DNA of 18,639 nt, taken from UBA5189 sp035631615 (lineage in GTDB: Bacteria; Chloroflexota; Limnocylindria; Limnocylindrales; CSP1-4). Positions within the stretch are counted from its first letter, which is position 1, and each line of letters starts with the position of its first letter. A program made the translations under genes and the position numbers. The notes under the pieces are model-generated. The model ran no database searches. It was not told where the DNA came from and saw only the letters and a list, made by a program, of their open reading frames with translations. Shown here piece after piece: positions 8,078 to 15,959 of this stretch. The stretch spans positions 1 to 18,639 of the forward strand of contig DASQIK010000020.1 in the NCBI GenBank assembly GCA_035631615.1. The letters run 5' to 3'.

Positions 8078-8644
8078 TCAGGACCGGACCGTGACTCCCT
8101 CGCGGGCGAGCAGCTCGCGCTTCAGCTCCAGGCCCGCCGCGCGGCCGCCCCACCAGCCCGCGCCGTAGCCACCGAGCGTCCCGTCGCCGGCGATCACGCG
8201 GTGGCACGGGATCACCAGCCCGATCAGGTTTCGCCCGACCGCCCCGCCCACTGCGCGTGCGGCGCCGGCCTTGCCGATCATCCGCGCCACCTCGCCGTAG
8301 CTGGCCGTCGCGCCCGCCGGAATGCCCCGGACGGCGCCGAGCACCAGCCGATCCCAGCCCGTCCGATCGGCCAGGTCGGTCGGGATCGCCGCAAGGGCGG
8401 CGAGGTCGCCGGCCAGGTAGGCGTCCAGTGCCGCAAGCGCCGCCTCCAGTTGGCGGGCGGCGGCGGAGTCCCGAGGCGCATCAGCGAGATCGATCGGCGG
8501 CCGCCCAAACCGGCGCTCCAGCCGGTCGGCGAAACCCTCGGCGGTCACGAGCTGGTCCACTGCGACGAGGCCGCTGGACGACGCGGCGGCGCGGATCGGC
8601 CCCCAGTCCGCGATGATGGCGCTTGCGACGATTGGCTCGGCCAT
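8078..8644 (-). CDS. ogt: Methylated-DNA--protein-cysteine S-methyltransferase
   Basis: A 188-aa suicide DNA repair protein that transfers an alkyl group from O6-alkylguanine (and O4-alkylthymine) to its own cysteine. The C-terminal domain is complete: a helix-turn-helix with the recognition segment SYGEVARMIGKAGAARAVGGAVGRN (115-139), then the active-site motif IPCHRV with C147, and the closing GTLGGYGAGWWGG. The N-terminal half (about 1-90) is the variable ribonuclease-like domain and lacks an Ada metal-binding module, so it is the stand-alone Ogt type. The ATG at 8644 is chosen because TATCCT lies six nt upstream and no ribosome site is seen. It is divergent from the copper ATPase gene, with 59 bp between the two starts. 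Confidence 0.92.
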   Translation of the reverse strand: MAEPIVASAIIADWGPIRAAASSSGLVAVDQLVTAEGFADRLERRFGRPPIDLADAPRDSAAARQLEAALAALDAYLAGDLAALAAIPTDLADRTGWDRLVLGAVRGIPAGATASYGEVARMIGKAGAARAVGGAVGRNLIGLVIPCHRVIAGDGTLGGYGAGWWGGRAAGLELKRELLAREGVTVRS

Positions 8645-8650
8645 GCGTCG

Positions 8651-8656
8651 AGGATA
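8651..8656 (-). promoter_or_regulatory. Candidate -10 box (TATCCT) of ogt
   Basis: TATCCT on the minus strand ends exactly six nt before the ATG at 8644. This predicts a transcript starting on the A of the start codon. It lies back to back with the copA promoter in the same 59-bp gap. Confidence 0.4.
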
Positions 8657-8688
8657 GGTCGGCGGCCGGGCAGGTGGCCCGTGGCGCT

Positions 8689-8705
8689 ATACTCCGGGGG
8701 AGTAT
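8689..8705 (+). promoter_or_regulatory. CsoR-like palindromic operator at copA, with -10 TATACT
   Basis: ATACTCC-GGG-GGAGTAT is a perfect 7-bp inverted repeat with a 3-bp centre. It overlaps a TATACT -10 box (8688-8693) on one side and the first two bases of the copA ATG on the other. GC-centred, TA-flanked palindromes of this kind are typical operators of the copper-sensing repressor CsoR; CueR sites differ in arm sequence and lie between -35 and -10. A repressor here would block RNA polymerase at the start site. No CsoR gene is in the window. Confidence 0.55.
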
Positions 8706-11013
8706 GACGACCACGCTTGCGACGGCCCAATCCGAACCCTCGGTCGCGGAGCTCTCGCTCCCGATCGAGGGAATGACGTGCGCGTCGTGTGTCAACCGGA
8801 TCGAGCGCTTCCTGCGGCGCACGCCTGGCGTCGAGGAGGCCTTCGTGAACCTCGCGACCGAGGTCGCGACGATCCGCTACCTGCCCGCGGAAGCCGGCCG
8901 CGACGAGCTCGTCGCGGCGGTCGAGGCGGCGGGCTACGACGTCCGTGCCGTACCCCCGGTCGCCGCGGACGGTGCCGGAACGGCGCTCGCGCGCGCCGCC
9001 GACGTCGATGCGGCCGAGCGCGCGGCGGAGGCGCGTGGGCTGCTCTTCCGCGCCGCTACCTCGATCGCGGTCGCCGTCGGGATCATGGGCCTGATGGTGG
9101 CCCCGCTTGGCCTGGCCATGGAGCAGCTGAACTGGCTGGCGATCCTTCCGGCGACGCTGGTCCAGGCGTGGGCAGGCGGCCGGTTCTACCGTGCCGCGTG
9201 GCGCGCCGCGCGGCACGGCGCCACGAACATGGACACGCTGGTCGCGATCGGGACCAGCGCCGCCTGGGCGTACTCGGTCGCCGTGACGCTGTGGCCCGGG
9301 ATCGCCATGTCGGCCGGCGGCGAGCCGGCAGCCTACTTCGACTCATCGACGATCATCATCGGCTTCGTCCTCCTCGGTCGGTGGCTCGAGGCCCGCGCCA
9401 AGGGACGCGCCGGGAGCGCGATTCGCGAGCTGCTCGCGCTCGAGCCGCCGATCGCGCGGCGTGTGACCGGCACCGCCGAGCGCGACGTGCCGCTCGGCGA
9501 GGTTGCGCCCGGTGACCTCCTGCGAGTCCGGCCGGGGGACCGCGTCCCGGTGGACGGCGTCGTCGTGGCCGGGGCCTCCGCGATCGATCAGTCGATGTTG
9601 ACGGGCGAGTCGATGCCGGTCGAGGTCGGGCCCGGCGCCGTCGTCATCGGCGGCACCCTCAACGCGAGGGGCTCGTTCGACCTGCGTGCGACCCGCGTCG
9701 GCCGAGACACGGTGCTCGCGCAGATCGTCGACCTGGTCCAGCGGGCGCAGGGCAGCAAGGCGCCGATCCAGCGCCTCGCCGATCGGGTCAGCGAGGTGTT
9801 CGTGCCCGCGGTGCTCGTCGCAGCGGCGGCGACGTTCGCGGCCTGGCTCGCGATCGGGCCGGAGCCGCGGCTCACGCTCGCGCTGACCGCCTTCGTGGCG
9901 GTCCTGATCATCGCCTGCCCATGCGCAATGGGCCTCGCCACGCCGACGGCGATCATGGTCGGCACGGGCAGGGGCGCCGAGTCCGGGATCCTCATCCGCG
10001 GCGGCGAGGCGCTCGAGGCGGCCCACCGCATCGACACCGTCGTCTTCGACAAGACCGGCACGCTGACCGAGGGCAGGCCACGCATCGTCGAGATCGTGCC
10101 GGCGCCGGGCTTCGATGCCGCCATGATCCTTTCTCTCGCGGCGAGCCTCGAGGCGCGCAGCGAGCATCCCATCGGCGAGGCGATCGTGGCTCGAGCCGCG
10201 GCCGACGGCGCGGGTCTCGCCGAAACGACCGTGACGAGGTTTCTGGCCTCGTCCGGTCGTGGCGTCGAGGGAACGGTCACGATGGCCGGCGTTGCCCGGC
10301 AGGTCCTCGTCGGAACGGCCGCCTACCTCGAGACGAACGGGATCGACCTGGCGCCGATCCGCGGCGCCATAGCGACGGCGACGAGCCACGGCTGGGGCAT
10401 CGCCACGATCGCGGTCGACGGCCGGGTGGCGGGCGTGCTGACCCTGCGTGATGCCGTGAAGGCGAGCGCCGGGCCCGCGGTCGCGGAGCTGCATCGGTCG
10501 GGCGTCGAGGTCTGGCTGCTCAGCGGCGACAGCCGCGCGGTCGCCGAAGCGGTCGCCGCAGAGGTCGGGATCCCATCGGACCGCGTCCTGGCCGACGTGC
10601 TGCCCGATGGCAAGGCCGCGACCATCACCGGCCTCCGAGGCCGCGGCCGCGTCGTGGCGATGGTCGGCGACGGCGTGAATGACGCGCCGGCGCTGGCGTC
10701 GGCCGATGTCGGCATCGCGATCGGGACCGGCGCCGACGTCGCGATCGAGGCGGCCGACGTGACCCTGATCGGTGGCGACCCGCGCGACGTCGCGGCGGCG
10801 ATCCGGCTGTCCCGCGCGACGATGCGCGTGGTTCGGCAGAACCTCGCGTGGGCGTTCGGCTACAACGTCGTGCTGATCCCGGTGGCGATGGGCGTGCTCT
10901 ATCCGATCGCGGGGATCCTGCTCAATCCGGGCCTCGCAGCCGCCGCGATGGCGCTGTCGTCAGTCTCGGTGGTCGTGAACTCGCTTCGCCTCCGCCGGGT
11001 CCGGCTCGGCTAG
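8704..11013 (+). CDS. copA: Cu(+)-exporting P1B-type ATPase
   Basis: A 769-aa inner-membrane pump that uses ATP to move Cu(+) out of the cytoplasm. It has one N-terminal heavy-metal domain with GMTCASC (C26, C29), then the usual eight helices. The membrane metal site has CPC (C405-P-C407) in TM6, FGYN in TM7 and MALSS in TM8, the set that marks the Cu(+)-specific P1B-1 subgroup. The cytoplasmic motifs are TGES in the actuator domain, DKTGTLT with phosphorylated D449, the SEHP nucleotide-binding motif, and GDGVND (655-660). I chose the ATG at 8704, since an upstream in-frame start at 8623 overlaps ogt and adds residues absent from the family. The GGGGGAG just before the ATG is too close to be a ribosome site, so the mRNA probably has a leader of about 4 nt. 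Silver transport is possible too. Confidence 0.95.
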   Translation: MTTTLATAQSEPSVAELSLPIEGMTCASCVNRIERFLRRTPGVEEAFVNLATEVATIRYLPAEAGRDELVAAVEAAGYDVRAVPPVAADGAGTALARAADVDAAERAAEARGLLFRAATSIAVAVGIMGLMVAPLGLAMEQLNWLAILPATLVQAWAGGRFYRAAWRAARHGATNMDTLVAIGTSAAWAYSVAVTLWPGIAMSAGGEPAAYFDSSTIIIGFVLLGRWLEARAKGRAGSAIRELLALEPPIARRVTGTAERDVPLGEVAPGDLLRVRPGDRVPVDGVVVAGASAIDQSMLTGESMPVEVGPGAVVIGGTLNARGSFDLRATRVGRDTVLAQIVDLVQRAQGSKAPIQRLADRVSEVFVPAVLVAAAATFAAWLAIGPEPRLTLALTAFVAVLIIACPCAMGLATPTAIMVGTGRGAESGILIRGGEALEAAHRIDTVVFDKTGTLTEGRPRIVEIVPAPGFDAAMILSLAASLEARSEHPIGEAIVARAAADGAGLAETTVTRFLASSGRGVEGTVTMAGVARQVLVGTAAYLETNGIDLAPIRGAIATATSHGWGIATIAVDGRVAGVLTLRDAVKASAGPAVAELHRSGVEVWLLSGDSRAVAEAVAAEVGIPSDRVLADVLPDGKAATITGLRGRGRVVAMVGDGVNDAPALASADVGIAIGTGADVAIEAADVTLIGGDPRDVAAAIRLSRATMRVVRQNLAWAFGYNVVLIPVAMGVLYPIAGILLNPGLAAAAMALSSVSVVVNSLRLRRVRLG

Positions 11014-11016
11014 CGT
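11011..11016 (+). promoter_or_regulatory. Candidate -10 box (TAGCGT) made from the copA stop codon
   Basis: TAGCGT begins with the TAG that ends copA and lies exactly six nt before the ATG of the thioesterase gene. It fits the TANNNT pattern seen at other starts here. Expression could equally come from copA read-through, since only nine bp separate the genes. Confidence 0.25.
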
Positions 11017-11022
11017 CCGTCC

Positions 11023-11523
11023 ATGCCCGAGTCACGCTCCCGAATCGAGGTCCCCGCCGACGCCCGGGACATCCCGGGCGACTTCGCCCATCGCCACGAC
11101 GTGGAGGTTCGCCTGTCCGACACGGACGCGATGGGCCACGTGAACAACGCACGCTACCTGACCTATGTCGAGATCGCCCGGGTCGTGTACTACGAGCAGG
11201 TGACCGGCAACGCCCTCCCGATCGGGACCCACGGCGCCGAGGAGGGCATGATCCTTGCCGAGATCCGGATGACCTATCGGAGTCAGGCGTTCTACGGCGA
11301 GACGCTCACCGTCGAGTCGCGCGTCGAGCGCATCGGGCGGACGAGCTTCGGGATGGTCCACCGGATCACGGCGCCGGAGAGCAGGTACGGCCCGGCGCGC
11401 CTGATCGCCGTGGCTGACTCGACCCTCGTCTCGTACGACTACCGCGATGAGTGCCCCATCCCGGTGCCCGACGAGTGGCGCGCCGGCTTCGAGGCGTTCG
11501 AGGGGCGGTCGTTCACCGCCTAG
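11023..11523 (+). CDS. Hot-dog fold acyl-CoA thioesterase (4HBT/YbgC type)
   Basis: A 166-aa cytoplasmic enzyme expected to hydrolyse acyl-CoA or acyl-ACP thioesters. The 4-hydroxybenzoyl-CoA thioesterase signature is clear: strand HDVEVRLSDTDAMGHVNNARYLTYVEIAR (25-53), with D35 as the likely catalytic acid and HVNN before the long central helix. The strands ILAEIRMTYRSQAFYGETLTVESRVERIGRTSF follow, in the usual order. Length is a little above the family's 130-150 aa because of about 20 polar N-terminal residues. It follows copA by nine bp, which says little about its job, and it faces the fatty-acid genes, so a role in acyl-chain release or turnover is possible. Its substrate cannot be read. 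No Shine-Dalgarno is visible before the ATG. Its stop overlaps that of the convergent gene. Confidence 0.85.
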   Translation: MPESRSRIEVPADARDIPGDFAHRHDVEVRLSDTDAMGHVNNARYLTYVEIARVVYYEQVTGNALPIGTHGAEEGMILAEIRMTYRSQAFYGETLTVESRVERIGRTSFGMVHRITAPESRYGPARLIAVADSTLVSYDYRDECPIPVPDEWRAGFEAFEGRSFTA

Positions 11524-12263
11524 CCGTTACCGCCTGCCCCATCAGGTGTCGCGGTCGCGCTCACCGTTCGCGCCGTCCAGACCGCCCAGATCGGGACGAG
11601 GATCCCGGCCGAGAGACCCGTCAGCACGTCGTTCAGTGCATCGAGCACCCCGAGCAGCTGGATGGCGACCGCAAGGACCGCGGCGAGGCCGGTCAGCTGC
11701 GTCATGAACCGGAGGTTCGCCGAGGCCTTGGACGGCAGGAGTGGCACGGCCGCCAGGAGCCCGAGGCCCGACGACAGCCAGGCCCCGCGGACGAGCCAGT
11801 CGTGCGCCCCGGTGAACAGGTTGAGCGCCCACGACTGGCTGACGACCTCGGTCTCCTTGAAGCCGCAGTCGCAGTACGGCACCTCGATCGTCACGGCCAC
11901 CGCGCCAGCGATCATCAGGCTCGCGAGGGCGCCGAGGACGCCGCCGACCACGAGCAGCCCGACGGCCGACCATCGGCCGACCCCCGCGGCGTGCGACGCG
12001 GCGCCGAGCATGCCGGCGAACGGCACGATCGCGGCGAAGCCGATCGCGAACAGCACGTTCGTGCCCAGGAAGACGGGCCAGATCGCGGAGCGATAGGCGT
12101 AGCTGCCGACGATCCGATCAACGAGGTTCGCGGTGTCCGGGAGCGTCGGCGGCGTCGCGACCACGTTGAGCCGGTCGAGCAGGAACAGGACGGCACCGAT
12201 GAAGAACGCCCCGGCGAGGACCCACGCGATCGCAGCGAAGGCGGAGCGGGGCATCCGGCTCAC
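11520..12263 (-). CDS. Six-helix membrane protein of unknown function
   Basis: A 247-aa integral membrane protein that I do not recognise. Hydrophobic segments lie at about 8-30, 66-88, 98-124, 160-176, 188-208 and 212-231. Between helices 3 and 4 is a polar loop with VPYCDCGF (128-135), where the close Cys pair (C131, C133) could form a disulfide or bind metal. The N-terminal loop 31-62 is polar. The C-terminus is short and glycine-rich. The GTG start overlaps the TGA of the preceding ketosynthase gene as GTGA, so translation is probably coupled and the gene belongs to the fatty-acid operon; an ATG three codons in is an alternative. Its TAG shares the CTAG at 11520-11523 with the convergent thioesterase. 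A role in lipid handling is only suggested by position. Confidence 0.7.
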   Translation of the reverse strand: MSRMPRSAFAAIAWVLAGAFFIGAVLFLLDRLNVVATPPTLPDTANLVDRIVGSYAYRSAIWPVFLGTNVLFAIGFAAIVPFAGMLGAASHAAGVGRWSAVGLLVVGGVLGALASLMIAGAVAVTIEVPYCDCGFKETEVVSQSWALNLFTGAHDWLVRGAWLSSGLGLLAAVPLLPSKASANLRFMTQLTGLAAVLAVAIQLLGVLDALNDVLTGLSAGILVPIWAVWTARTVSATATPDGAGGNG

Positions 12264-13525
12264 ACCGTGAATCGCTTGAACACCGCCACTGCATTCTGGC
12301 CGCCGAACCCGAAGCCGTTGATCATCGCGACGTCGACCCGGGCCTCGCGCTTCGCGTTCGGGACGTAGTCGAGGTCGCAGTCGGGGTCGGGCTCGTGGTA
12401 GTTGATCGTTGGTGCGATCCAGCCGTCGCGGATCGTCCCGACCGCGGCGATCGCCGACAGCGCACCCGCGGCGCCGAGCGTGTGCCCGATCATCGATTTG
12501 GGAGACGAGATCGGCAGCCGGTAGGCGTAGTCGCCGAAGGCCGCCTTGATCGCCCGCGTTTCGGTCACGTCGTTGAGGGGCGTCGAGGTGCCGTGGGCGA
12601 CGACATAGTCGACCTCGTTCGGGGCGATGCCGGCCTGGCGGAGGGCCTTGGTCATCGCCATCGTCGCCCCGCGGCCCGTCGGTTCGGGAGCGGAGATGTG
12701 GTACGCATCGGCGGTCAGCGCGGCGCCGGCGATCTCGGCGAGGATCGGGACGCCCCGGTTCAGGGCGTGCTCGGCTGACTCGATCACCAGGATCCCGGCG
12801 CCCTCACCGAAGACGAACCCGTCGCGCGTCCGATCGAACGGGCGCGAGGCGCCTTCCGGGTCGTCATTCCGCTTCGAGAGCGCGGTCATGTTGCCGAGCG
12901 CGGCAAAGGCCATCGCCAGGAGCGGCGCCTCCGAGCCGCCGGCCAGCACGACGTCGCACTCGCCGCTGCTGACGAGCCGGAGCGCGTCCTGGTAGGCGAT
13001 GACGCCGGATGCACACGCCGCAACCTGGGTGATCACGGGTCCGGTGATGCCATAGCGCATCGACACCATCGCGGCCGCCATGCTGCCGGACAGCGCTGGA
13101 ATGGCGAACGGACTGACCTGTCCGGGCCCCTTGTCGCGGATGGTGTCCGCGCCGTCGATGACCTGCTCCATGCCGCCGCCGCCGGTGTTGATGACCACGG
13201 CAGCGCGATCTCGCTGTTCGGGGCTCATGGCCTCGAAGTCGAGGCGGGAGCTCGCCACCGCCTCCACCGAGGCGGCGACCCCGAAGTGGATGAACCGGCT
13301 CATGCGGCGCGCCATCTTGCGGTCCATCGTGGCCAGCGGGTCGAAGCCCTTGACCTCGGCGGCGATCTTCACGTCGTGGCCGGTCGTGTCGAAGGTCGTG
13401 ATCGGGCCGCCGCCCGGGACGCCCGCGAGCAGGTTGGTCCAGTACGTGTCGACGTCGTTGCCGATCGGCGTGATCGCGCCCATGCCGGTCACGACCGCGC
13501 GTCGCGCGAGATCAGGGTTTGGCAT
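12260..13525 (-). CDS. fabF: Beta-ketoacyl-ACP synthase II family, second copy
   Basis: A 421-aa condensing enzyme with a thiolase fold that extends acyl chains by two carbons from malonyl-ACP. The catalytic set is complete: C171 in AACASG, H311 in VAHGTSTP, K343 and H348 in SPKSMIGHTLGAAG. The C-terminal gating loop is standard GFGG with F407 (GFGFGGQN). It diverges from its neighbour around the nucleophile (ACASGVIAYQD against the more FabF-like ACSTGTHN), so substrate range probably differs; it could be a specialised KAS rather than the housekeeping one. I prefer the ATG at 13525, because TACTAT lies seven nt upstream and no ribosome site is seen; a GTG at 13528 is in frame. It lies 70 bp downstream of the first ketosynthase and overlaps the next membrane-protein gene by four bases. 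Confidence 0.9.
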   Translation of the reverse strand: MPNPDLARRAVVTGMGAITPIGNDVDTYWTNLLAGVPGGGPITTFDTTGHDVKIAAEVKGFDPLATMDRKMARRMSRFIHFGVAASVEAVASSRLDFEAMSPEQRDRAAVVINTGGGGMEQVIDGADTIRDKGPGQVSPFAIPALSGSMAAAMVSMRYGITGPVITQVAACASGVIAYQDALRLVSSGECDVVLAGGSEAPLLAMAFAALGNMTALSKRNDDPEGASRPFDRTRDGFVFGEGAGILVIESAEHALNRGVPILAEIAGAALTADAYHISAPEPTGRGATMAMTKALRQAGIAPNEVDYVVAHGTSTPLNDVTETRAIKAAFGDYAYRLPISSPKSMIGHTLGAAGALSAIAAVGTIRDGWIAPTINYHEPDPDCDLDYVPNAKREARVDVAMINGFGFGGQNAVAVFKRFTV

Positions 13526-13532
13526 CACGCGG

Positions 13533-13538
13533 ATAGTA
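13533..13538 (-). promoter_or_regulatory. Candidate -10 box (TACTAT) of the second fabF
   Basis: TACTAT on the minus strand lies seven nt before the ATG at 13525, in the 70-bp gap between the two ketosynthase genes. It suggests the second ketosynthase has its own leaderless promoter besides read-through. No good -35 is visible. Confidence 0.35.
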
Positions 13539-13595
13539 GACGGCCCGCAAGGTGGGCCGAACGCAGGGCGGTGCCAACGCGGCGAACGGCCCGCA

Positions 13596-14870
13596 TCAGT
13601 CCCCGTCGTAACGCTTGAAGATCACCGCTCCGTTGTGGCCGCCCAATCCGATGTTGTTCGAGAGGGCGTAGCGGACGGGCATGCGGATCGTCTCGGGGGT
13701 GACCCACAGGTCGCAGGCCGGGTCGGGGTCGCGGTAGTTGAGGGTGCCCGGCACCGTCTGCTCGGCGACGGACATCACCGTGGCGAACGCCTCGAACGCC
13801 CCGGCCGCTCCCATCATGTGGCCGGTCATCGACTTCGTGCCCGAGATCGCCAGCGAGCGCCGCGCCCCCGCGGCGCGATCCCCGAAGACGGCCCAGATCG
13901 CCTCCGCCTCGCGAGCGTCGCCGACGGGTGTCGAGGTGCCGTGGGGGTTGATCAGGTCGACCTCGTCGGCGGGGACCCCGCGCCGGTCGAGGGCCATCTT
14001 CATCGCCCGCGCCGAGCCCGTGCCGCCCTCGATCGGCTGGATCATGTCCCAGCCGTCGGCCGCCGAGCCGTAGCCGACGATCTCGGCGTAGATCTTCGCG
14101 CCGCGGGCCTTCGCGAGCTCGAGGTCCTCGAGGAACAGCGAGCCCGCGCCCTCGCCGAGGACGAAGCCGTTGCGGGTCGCGTCGAATGGGCGCGAGACCG
14201 TCTGGAGCGGCTCGCCGGGCCGGGGCGAGCCCATGCCGCGCATGTTCGTGAAGCCGGCGTGCGCGACCTCGAGGAGGGGCGCCTCGGTGGAGCCGCTGAT
14301 GACGGCGATGCAGTCGCCCCGGCGGATCGCCTCGGCGCCCTCGGCTACGTTGTGCGTACCGGTGGAGCAGGCCGAGACGATGGCGATGTTGTGGCCGATC
14401 GCGCCGGTCTCGATGGCGATCATCCCCGACGTGGAGTCGACCAGGGCGTTCGCGATGAACGTCGGCTGGACGCGGTTCGGGCCCTTCTCGATGAGCGTCG
14501 AGAAGTTGTCGATCATGAGCTGCTGCCCGCCGGCGCCGGAGCCGAACACGACTCCCACGTCGGTCCGGTTCCCGTCGTCGATCTCGAAGCCCGAGTCGGC
14601 GACGGCCTGCTTCGCCGCCGCGACGCCGTAGTGCATCTCGCGCTCGCTGCGGCGCACGGCCTTCGGGTCCATCCAGGAGACGGCGTCGAAGTCCCGGACC
14701 TCGCCGCCGGCCTTGTGCTCGTACTTCGAGATGTCGAATCGGGTCAGCTCGGCCAGACCAGAGTTGCCCTGGACGAGGTTCGACCAGGCGGTATCGCGGT
14801 CGTTGCCGACAGGGCTGACGACGCCGAGGCCGGTGACGACGACGCGACGGGTGTGATCTGGGCTGCGCAC
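13596..14870 (-). CDS. fabF: Beta-ketoacyl-ACP synthase II (FabF), first copy
   Basis: A 424-aa elongation condensing enzyme of type II fatty-acid synthesis. N-terminal VVVTGLGVVSPVGN and the nucleophile motif VSACSTGTHN (C168) are typical FabF; H310 (NPHGTSTP), K346 and H351 (GTKSMTGHMMGAAG) complete the active site. The C-terminal gating loop reads GLGG (L409) where FabF normally has GFGG with a gatekeeper Phe, so acyl-chain selection could be altered. The GTG start at 14870 is supported by AAGGAG eight nt upstream. The gene follows fabD by 39 bp on the same strand, as in many fab operons. The usual acpP, fabG and fabH partners are not in this window. Confidence 0.93.
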   Translation of the reverse strand: MRSPDHTRRVVVTGLGVVSPVGNDRDTAWSNLVQGNSGLAELTRFDISKYEHKAGGEVRDFDAVSWMDPKAVRRSEREMHYGVAAAKQAVADSGFEIDDGNRTDVGVVFGSGAGGQQLMIDNFSTLIEKGPNRVQPTFIANALVDSTSGMIAIETGAIGHNIAIVSACSTGTHNVAEGAEAIRRGDCIAVISGSTEAPLLEVAHAGFTNMRGMGSPRPGEPLQTVSRPFDATRNGFVLGEGAGSLFLEDLELAKARGAKIYAEIVGYGSAADGWDMIQPIEGGTGSARAMKMALDRRGVPADEVDLINPHGTSTPVGDAREAEAIWAVFGDRAAGARRSLAISGTKSMTGHMMGAAGAFEAFATVMSVAEQTVPGTLNYRDPDPACDLWVTPETIRMPVRYALSNNIGLGGHNGAVIFKRYDGD

Positions 14871-14909
14871 GGGCGGGGCTCCTTGGGCTGGTGGGTCGGC
14901 GTTCGGCGG

Positions 14910-15872
14910 TCAGGCCGGCACGAGGAAGGGCAGGTCGAAGGTCTCGGCGGCGAGGACGTCCTCGAGCGCGATCGCCGTCGCGTCCGGGGCGATCCGCTTG
15001 ATCAGGTTGGTCAGGACCTTGCCCGGCCCGACCTCGACGAACGTGTCAACGCCCGCCACGCGCATCGTATCGACGGCCCGGACCCAGTCGACGCCGGCGG
15101 TCAGGTGCTCGACCAGCTCTGCGCGCGCGCCTTCGGCGGTCGTGATGAGGTGGGCGTCGGCGTTCGCGAGCAACGGCGCGGTGGGGTCGTGGAACGTGAC
15201 ATCCGCCAGGATGCCGCGCATCGCGGTCGCCGCGTCGGCCATGAGCGGCGAGTGCGCCGCGACCGAGACGGGCAGGACGATCGCCCGCTTGGCGCCGAGC
15301 GTCTTCGCGATCGCTGCGGCGGCATCGATGGCCGCGCGCTCGCCGGACACGACGATCTGGCCCGGGGAGTTGCGGTTTGCGACGGCGAAGACACCGTGGG
15401 CCGATGCCTGGCGGACGAGCTCGGGGATCGCCGCGTCGTCGAGGCCGAGGACCGCGGCCATCGCGCCTTCCCGGCCGGCGCCGCTGCGCTGCATCTGGAC
15501 GCCGCGCTCGCGGACCAGGCGAACGCCATCGGCGAGGTCGAGCGCGCCGGCTGCAACCATCGCCGAGTACTGGCCCATCGAGTGGCCGGCGATGCAGGCC
15601 GGCGCGGGGACCTCGCGGCCCGATGCCGCGGCCCGCTCGCTCGCGGCCACGAGATAGGCGACGGAGGTCGAGAGCAGGGCCGGCTGTGCGTTCTCGGTGC
15701 GGTTCAGCGCGTCCTCCGGACCCATCCAGGCGAGGCTGGAGATCGACTCGCCGAGCGCGTCGTCGGCCGCGGCGAAGACGGCGGCGGCGGCCGGCGAGGC
15801 GGCGGCGACGGCGCGGCCCATGCCGACGCTCTGCGAGCCCTGGCCGGGAAAGACGAACGCGGTGCTGGTCAT
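14910..15872 (-). CDS. fabD: Malonyl-CoA:ACP transacylase
   Basis: A 320-aa cytoplasmic enzyme that loads malonate from CoA onto acyl carrier protein, the extender step for both downstream ketosynthases. The family signatures are all present: N-terminal FVFPGQGSQSVGMG (oxyanion Gln), GHSMG with the nucleophile S98, a conserved Arg at about 123 (VRERG) for malonate binding, catalytic H207 in VAAHSPLM, and the closing FVEVGPGKVLTNL. The length is close to the family norm of about 310. The frame stays open to 16214, but the residues upstream of the ATG at 15872 are low-complexity and overlap the divergent regulator, so I start at MTSTAFVFPGQGSQ. No Shine-Dalgarno or good -10 is seen directly upstream. 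It is the first gene of the block. Confidence 0.94.
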   Translation of the reverse strand: MTSTAFVFPGQGSQSVGMGRAVAAASPAAAAVFAAADDALGESISSLAWMGPEDALNRTENAQPALLSTSVAYLVAASERAAASGREVPAPACIAGHSMGQYSAMVAAGALDLADGVRLVRERGVQMQRSGAGREGAMAAVLGLDDAAIPELVRQASAHGVFAVANRNSPGQIVVSGERAAIDAAAAIAKTLGAKRAIVLPVSVAAHSPLMADAATAMRGILADVTFHDPTAPLLANADAHLITTAEGARAELVEHLTAGVDWVRAVDTMRVAGVDTFVEVGPGKVLTNLIKRIAPDATAIALEDVLAAETFDLPFLVPA

Positions 15873-15918
15873 CAGGTGTGACAAGCGTGGCCGATCGCAG
15901 GACCCGTGAGCGTGGAAT

Positions 15919-15936
15919 GTGTGCGCTCGTGCACAC
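15919..15936. promoter_or_regulatory. Inverted repeat between fabD and marR: candidate operator
   Basis: GTGTGC-n6-GCACAC is an 18-bp perfect-arm inverted repeat in the 94-bp divergent gap, 31-48 bp before the marR start and 47-64 bp before fabD. Size and place fit the operator of a MarR-family dimer controlling both its own gene and the fab genes. Recognition by this particular regulator is inferred from position only. Confidence 0.4.
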
Positions 15937-15953
15937 GACACCGCCATCGCGAC

Positions 15954-15959
15954 TAGCAT
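15954..15959 (+). promoter_or_regulatory. Candidate -10 box (TAGCAT) of the marR-type gene
   Basis: TAGCAT lies seven nt before the ATG at 15967 and no Shine-Dalgarno is present, predicting a leaderless transcript. The inverted repeat at 15919-15936 lies where the -35 region would be, so a bound regulator would block polymerase. Confidence 0.35.

Noticed and set aside
8623..8703. Upstream start for copA
   Set aside because: It would overlap ogt and the promoter palindrome, and the residues are not part of the ATPase family.
7388..8707. 439-aa plus-strand frame
   Set aside because: It is antisense to both the MFS gene and ogt, which have unmistakable family motifs.
9343..10494. 383-aa minus-strand frame inside copA
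   Set aside because: It lies opposite the conserved ATPase core. It is a compositional shadow.
13080..15881. 933-aa open frame on the plus strand
   Set aside because: It lies opposite three clear fab genes with intact catalytic motifs. Its composition is that of a shadow frame.
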